DNA from: Bog-473 sp963744225
GTDB taxonomy: Bacteria > Actinomycetota > Acidimicrobiia > Acidimicrobiales > RAAP-2
DNA: 64,000 nt
Assembly (NCBI GenBank): GCA_963744225.1
Contig: CAVUSV010000003.1
Span: 1 to 64,000 of the forward strand
Direction: 5' to 3'
The first letter of the stretch is position 1, and every line of letters begins with the position of its first letter. A program made the position numbers and the translations under genes. This document shows, piece by piece, positions 62,528 through 64,000 of this stretch. The notes beneath the pieces are model-generated. The model searched no databases. It had not been told where the DNA came from and was given only the letters and a program-made list of their open reading frames with translations.

Positions 62528-64000
62528 TCAACAGAGCCAGGCGATGATCTTCCCGTACCCGCCGTGTCCCGGTGCTGGACCGTATCCCGGAGCGACCGAG
62601 ACCACGACGACATGTTTGATGTCGCCAGACTCGGTGGAGCCCGACTGGTTGATGTGGGTGGAAACGACAACGACCATGTTGACCGGAATGGTCGACGGAG
62701 GGTGCGAACTGTTGCCTGGGTCCGAGGTCCAGGTCTGGCCGCAGCCATAGCCAGGCTGGTAGCCGAGGATCGACGGTGCGTTGTCGATGTAGCCCTTCAT
62801 GGACGCCGGCGCACTGTTGACGCCACTGTATTGGTTGGTCTTCCACAGTTGGGCGCCCCAGAAGTTCACCTGGTTGCCGTTGGACATCGAGTAGGCGGGC
62901 AGGGTCGACGGCGGCGTGCCAGCCGAAATGTCGCCGATCACGAACCCGCCGGAATCGGGTGCGGCGGCGGTGGTCTCGGTGCCCGCGGCGCTGGCGGGCC
63001 GGTAGTAGGCGTCGCCGGTGAATGTGACCGCGATGGGCACCGACCCCGCGGTCTGCTTCACCGCTGCGATGGTGCAGCTGGCGTTCCCGGCCGCGTTGGT
63101 GGTGCCCGTGCAGCTCTGGGCGCTGGTTCCCGAACCCAGCGTCATGAGGACCGCCCGGCCGCCGAGCGGGCTGCCGTCGGTGGTCAGGTTGGCCGCCATG
63201 GTGAAGGACGAACCAGTGATGGCGAGAGAGGGTCCGGTGTAGGTGATGGCCGTCTCCTCGAGGGTGACCACATAGTGGTTCGAGCCGGTGCTCGCCAGAA
63301 GTTGGGGCGCCCTCGTCGTGTCGCCGGCGAACGATCCGGTCACGGTGTAGGTGGCTGCCTGCTCGTTCGGTGTCACGGAGCAGGACGCCACACCGCTGGC
63401 ATTTGTGACGGCCGTGCACGACTGGATCCCGTTGAGCGTCAGCGTCACCGACTCACCGGCGATCACCGCCCCGGTCAGTGAGTTCGTGAGCACGGCTGAG
63501 ACGGTTCCCGCGTCGGCGAAGTCACTCGTCCCCGCGTTTACGGTCAGGGTGGTCGGCGTGTGGACCGAGGCCGTCGATGAGGTCGCGGACGACGAGTAGA
63601 ACTGGTCGCCTCCGTAGCTGGCCGAGATCCCCGTCGTGCCGGTGCTCTGGTTGACGCTGGTGATGGTGCAGCTCGCCGCGCCGCTGGCGTTGGTGACCGC
63701 GGTACAGCTCTGCATCGAGGTGCCGGATCCCAGAGTCAGGGTGACCGTGCGGCCAGAGACATCGGTACCCGCGGAGGGCTGGCTGGTCGTCAGCACGCCC
63801 GAGAGCGTGGCCGATTGTCCATTGGTAACCGACGTGGTGCCGGTGTAGACGAAGGTCGTCGGCGCCTGGGTCACCGTGACGGTGCTCGACGAACTGTTCG
63901 GGTTGAGCTGCGGCATGGACGTCGTGTCGCCAGGGAACGACCCGCTGAGCGAGTAGCTGCCCTGCGGTTCGGTCGGCGTGACCGGGCAGGAGGCGACTCC
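62528..64000 (-). CDS. Secreted Ig-repeat protein (N-terminus outside window)
   Basis: 491 codons in the window, open at the right edge. Four or so Ig-like domains with the Cys-paired pattern (SCTAVTNASGVASCSVTPNE) related to the neighbour at 58561, then a unique C-terminal ~130 residues: NGNQVNFWGAQLWKTNQYSG, SILGYQPGYGCGQTWTSDPG and a Gly/Pro-rich end PGYGPAPGHGGYGKIIAWLC. That tail contains no recognised domain and may be the functional head. Paralogous tandem pair. Confidence 0.8.
   Translation of the reverse strand, partial: GVASCPVTPTEPQGSYSLSGSFPGDTTSMPQLNPNSSSSTVTVTQAPTTFVYTGTTSVTNGQSATLSGVLTTSQPSAGTDVSGRTVTLTLGSGTSMQSCTAVTNASGAASCTITSVNQSTGTTGISASYGGDQFYSSSATSSTASVHTPTTLTVNAGTSDFADAGTVSAVLTNSLTGAVIAGESVTLTLNGIQSCTAVTNASGVASCSVTPNEQAATYTVTGSFAGDTTRAPQLLASTGSNHYVVTLEETAITYTGPSLAITGSSFTMAANLTTDGSPLGGRAVLMTLGSGTSAQSCTGTTNAAGNASCTIAAVKQTAGSVPIAVTFTGDAYYRPASAAGTETTAAAPDSGGFVIGDISAGTPPSTLPAYSMSNGNQVNFWGAQLWKTNQYSGVNSAPASMKGYIDNAPSILGYQPGYGCGQTWTSDPGNSSHPPSTIPVNMVVVVSTHINQSGSTESGDIKHVVVVSVAPGYGPAPGHGGYGKIIAWLC

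Overview
The window is high-GC DNA from an actinobacterium, most likely an Acidimicrobiia-type lineage. The evidence is the block lysA-hom-thrC-rho-rpmE-prfA-prmC-(Sua5-like)-...-(WecA-like)-atp operon-murA, which has the classic actinobacterial order, a Rho with a large low-complexity insertion, an ATP synthase delta subunit with a doubled N-terminal domain, an F420-type reductase, many leaderless promoters and large secreted beta-propeller/Ig-repeat proteins. The class-level assignment is inference. No rRNA or CRISPR array was seen; there is one tRNA-Arg(CCG).

Layout. (1) 1-4.1 kb: a catabolic/redox cluster (flavin disulfide oxidoreductase end, two inverted VOC paralogues, F420-NADP reductase-like, DUF3237, SDR). 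(2) 4.5-10.1 kb: transketolase, then a PadR-ABC ATPase-FtsX permease operon with overlapping starts and stops. (3) 10.1-24.5 kb: accessory region with an IS110 transposase, short single-gene units separated by a recurring intergenic motif (core CGCCGG), two IS30-family copies inserted at the same point of that motif, a tyrosine recombinase, a cysteine-patterned lipoprotein, and a secreted protein with near-identical internal repeats. It is bracketed by a 15-bp repeat, one copy of which abuts the tRNA-Arg. (4) 24.7-33.7 kb: amino-acid synthesis (lysA, hom, thrC) and transcription/translation termination (rho, prfA, prmC). (5) 34.0-38.5 kb: a minus-strand trio (dioxygenase, amidohydrolase, thiolase-like) that interrupts the conserved block, with a perfect 18-bp inverted repeat upstream of its last two genes. 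(6) 38.5-49.6 kb: rpiB-glyA-WecA-like and the whole F1Fo ATP synthase operon. (7) 49.7-57.9 kb: glpX, murA, meaB, enoyl-CoA hydratase, treS-maltokinase, galT with a putative leader ORF. (8) 58.6-64.0 kb: two giant secreted Ig-repeat proteins.

Quality warning. About two dozen genes, including essential ones, are broken by isolated one-base events. I count about 43 apparent insertions against about 2 deletions, and in the internal repeats the extra base can be seen directly against the intact copy. I treat most of these as sequence error and annotate the genes across the breaks. Coordinates of such genes therefore span a number of bases that is not a multiple of three. Several apparent gene fusions disappear once the extra base is discounted.
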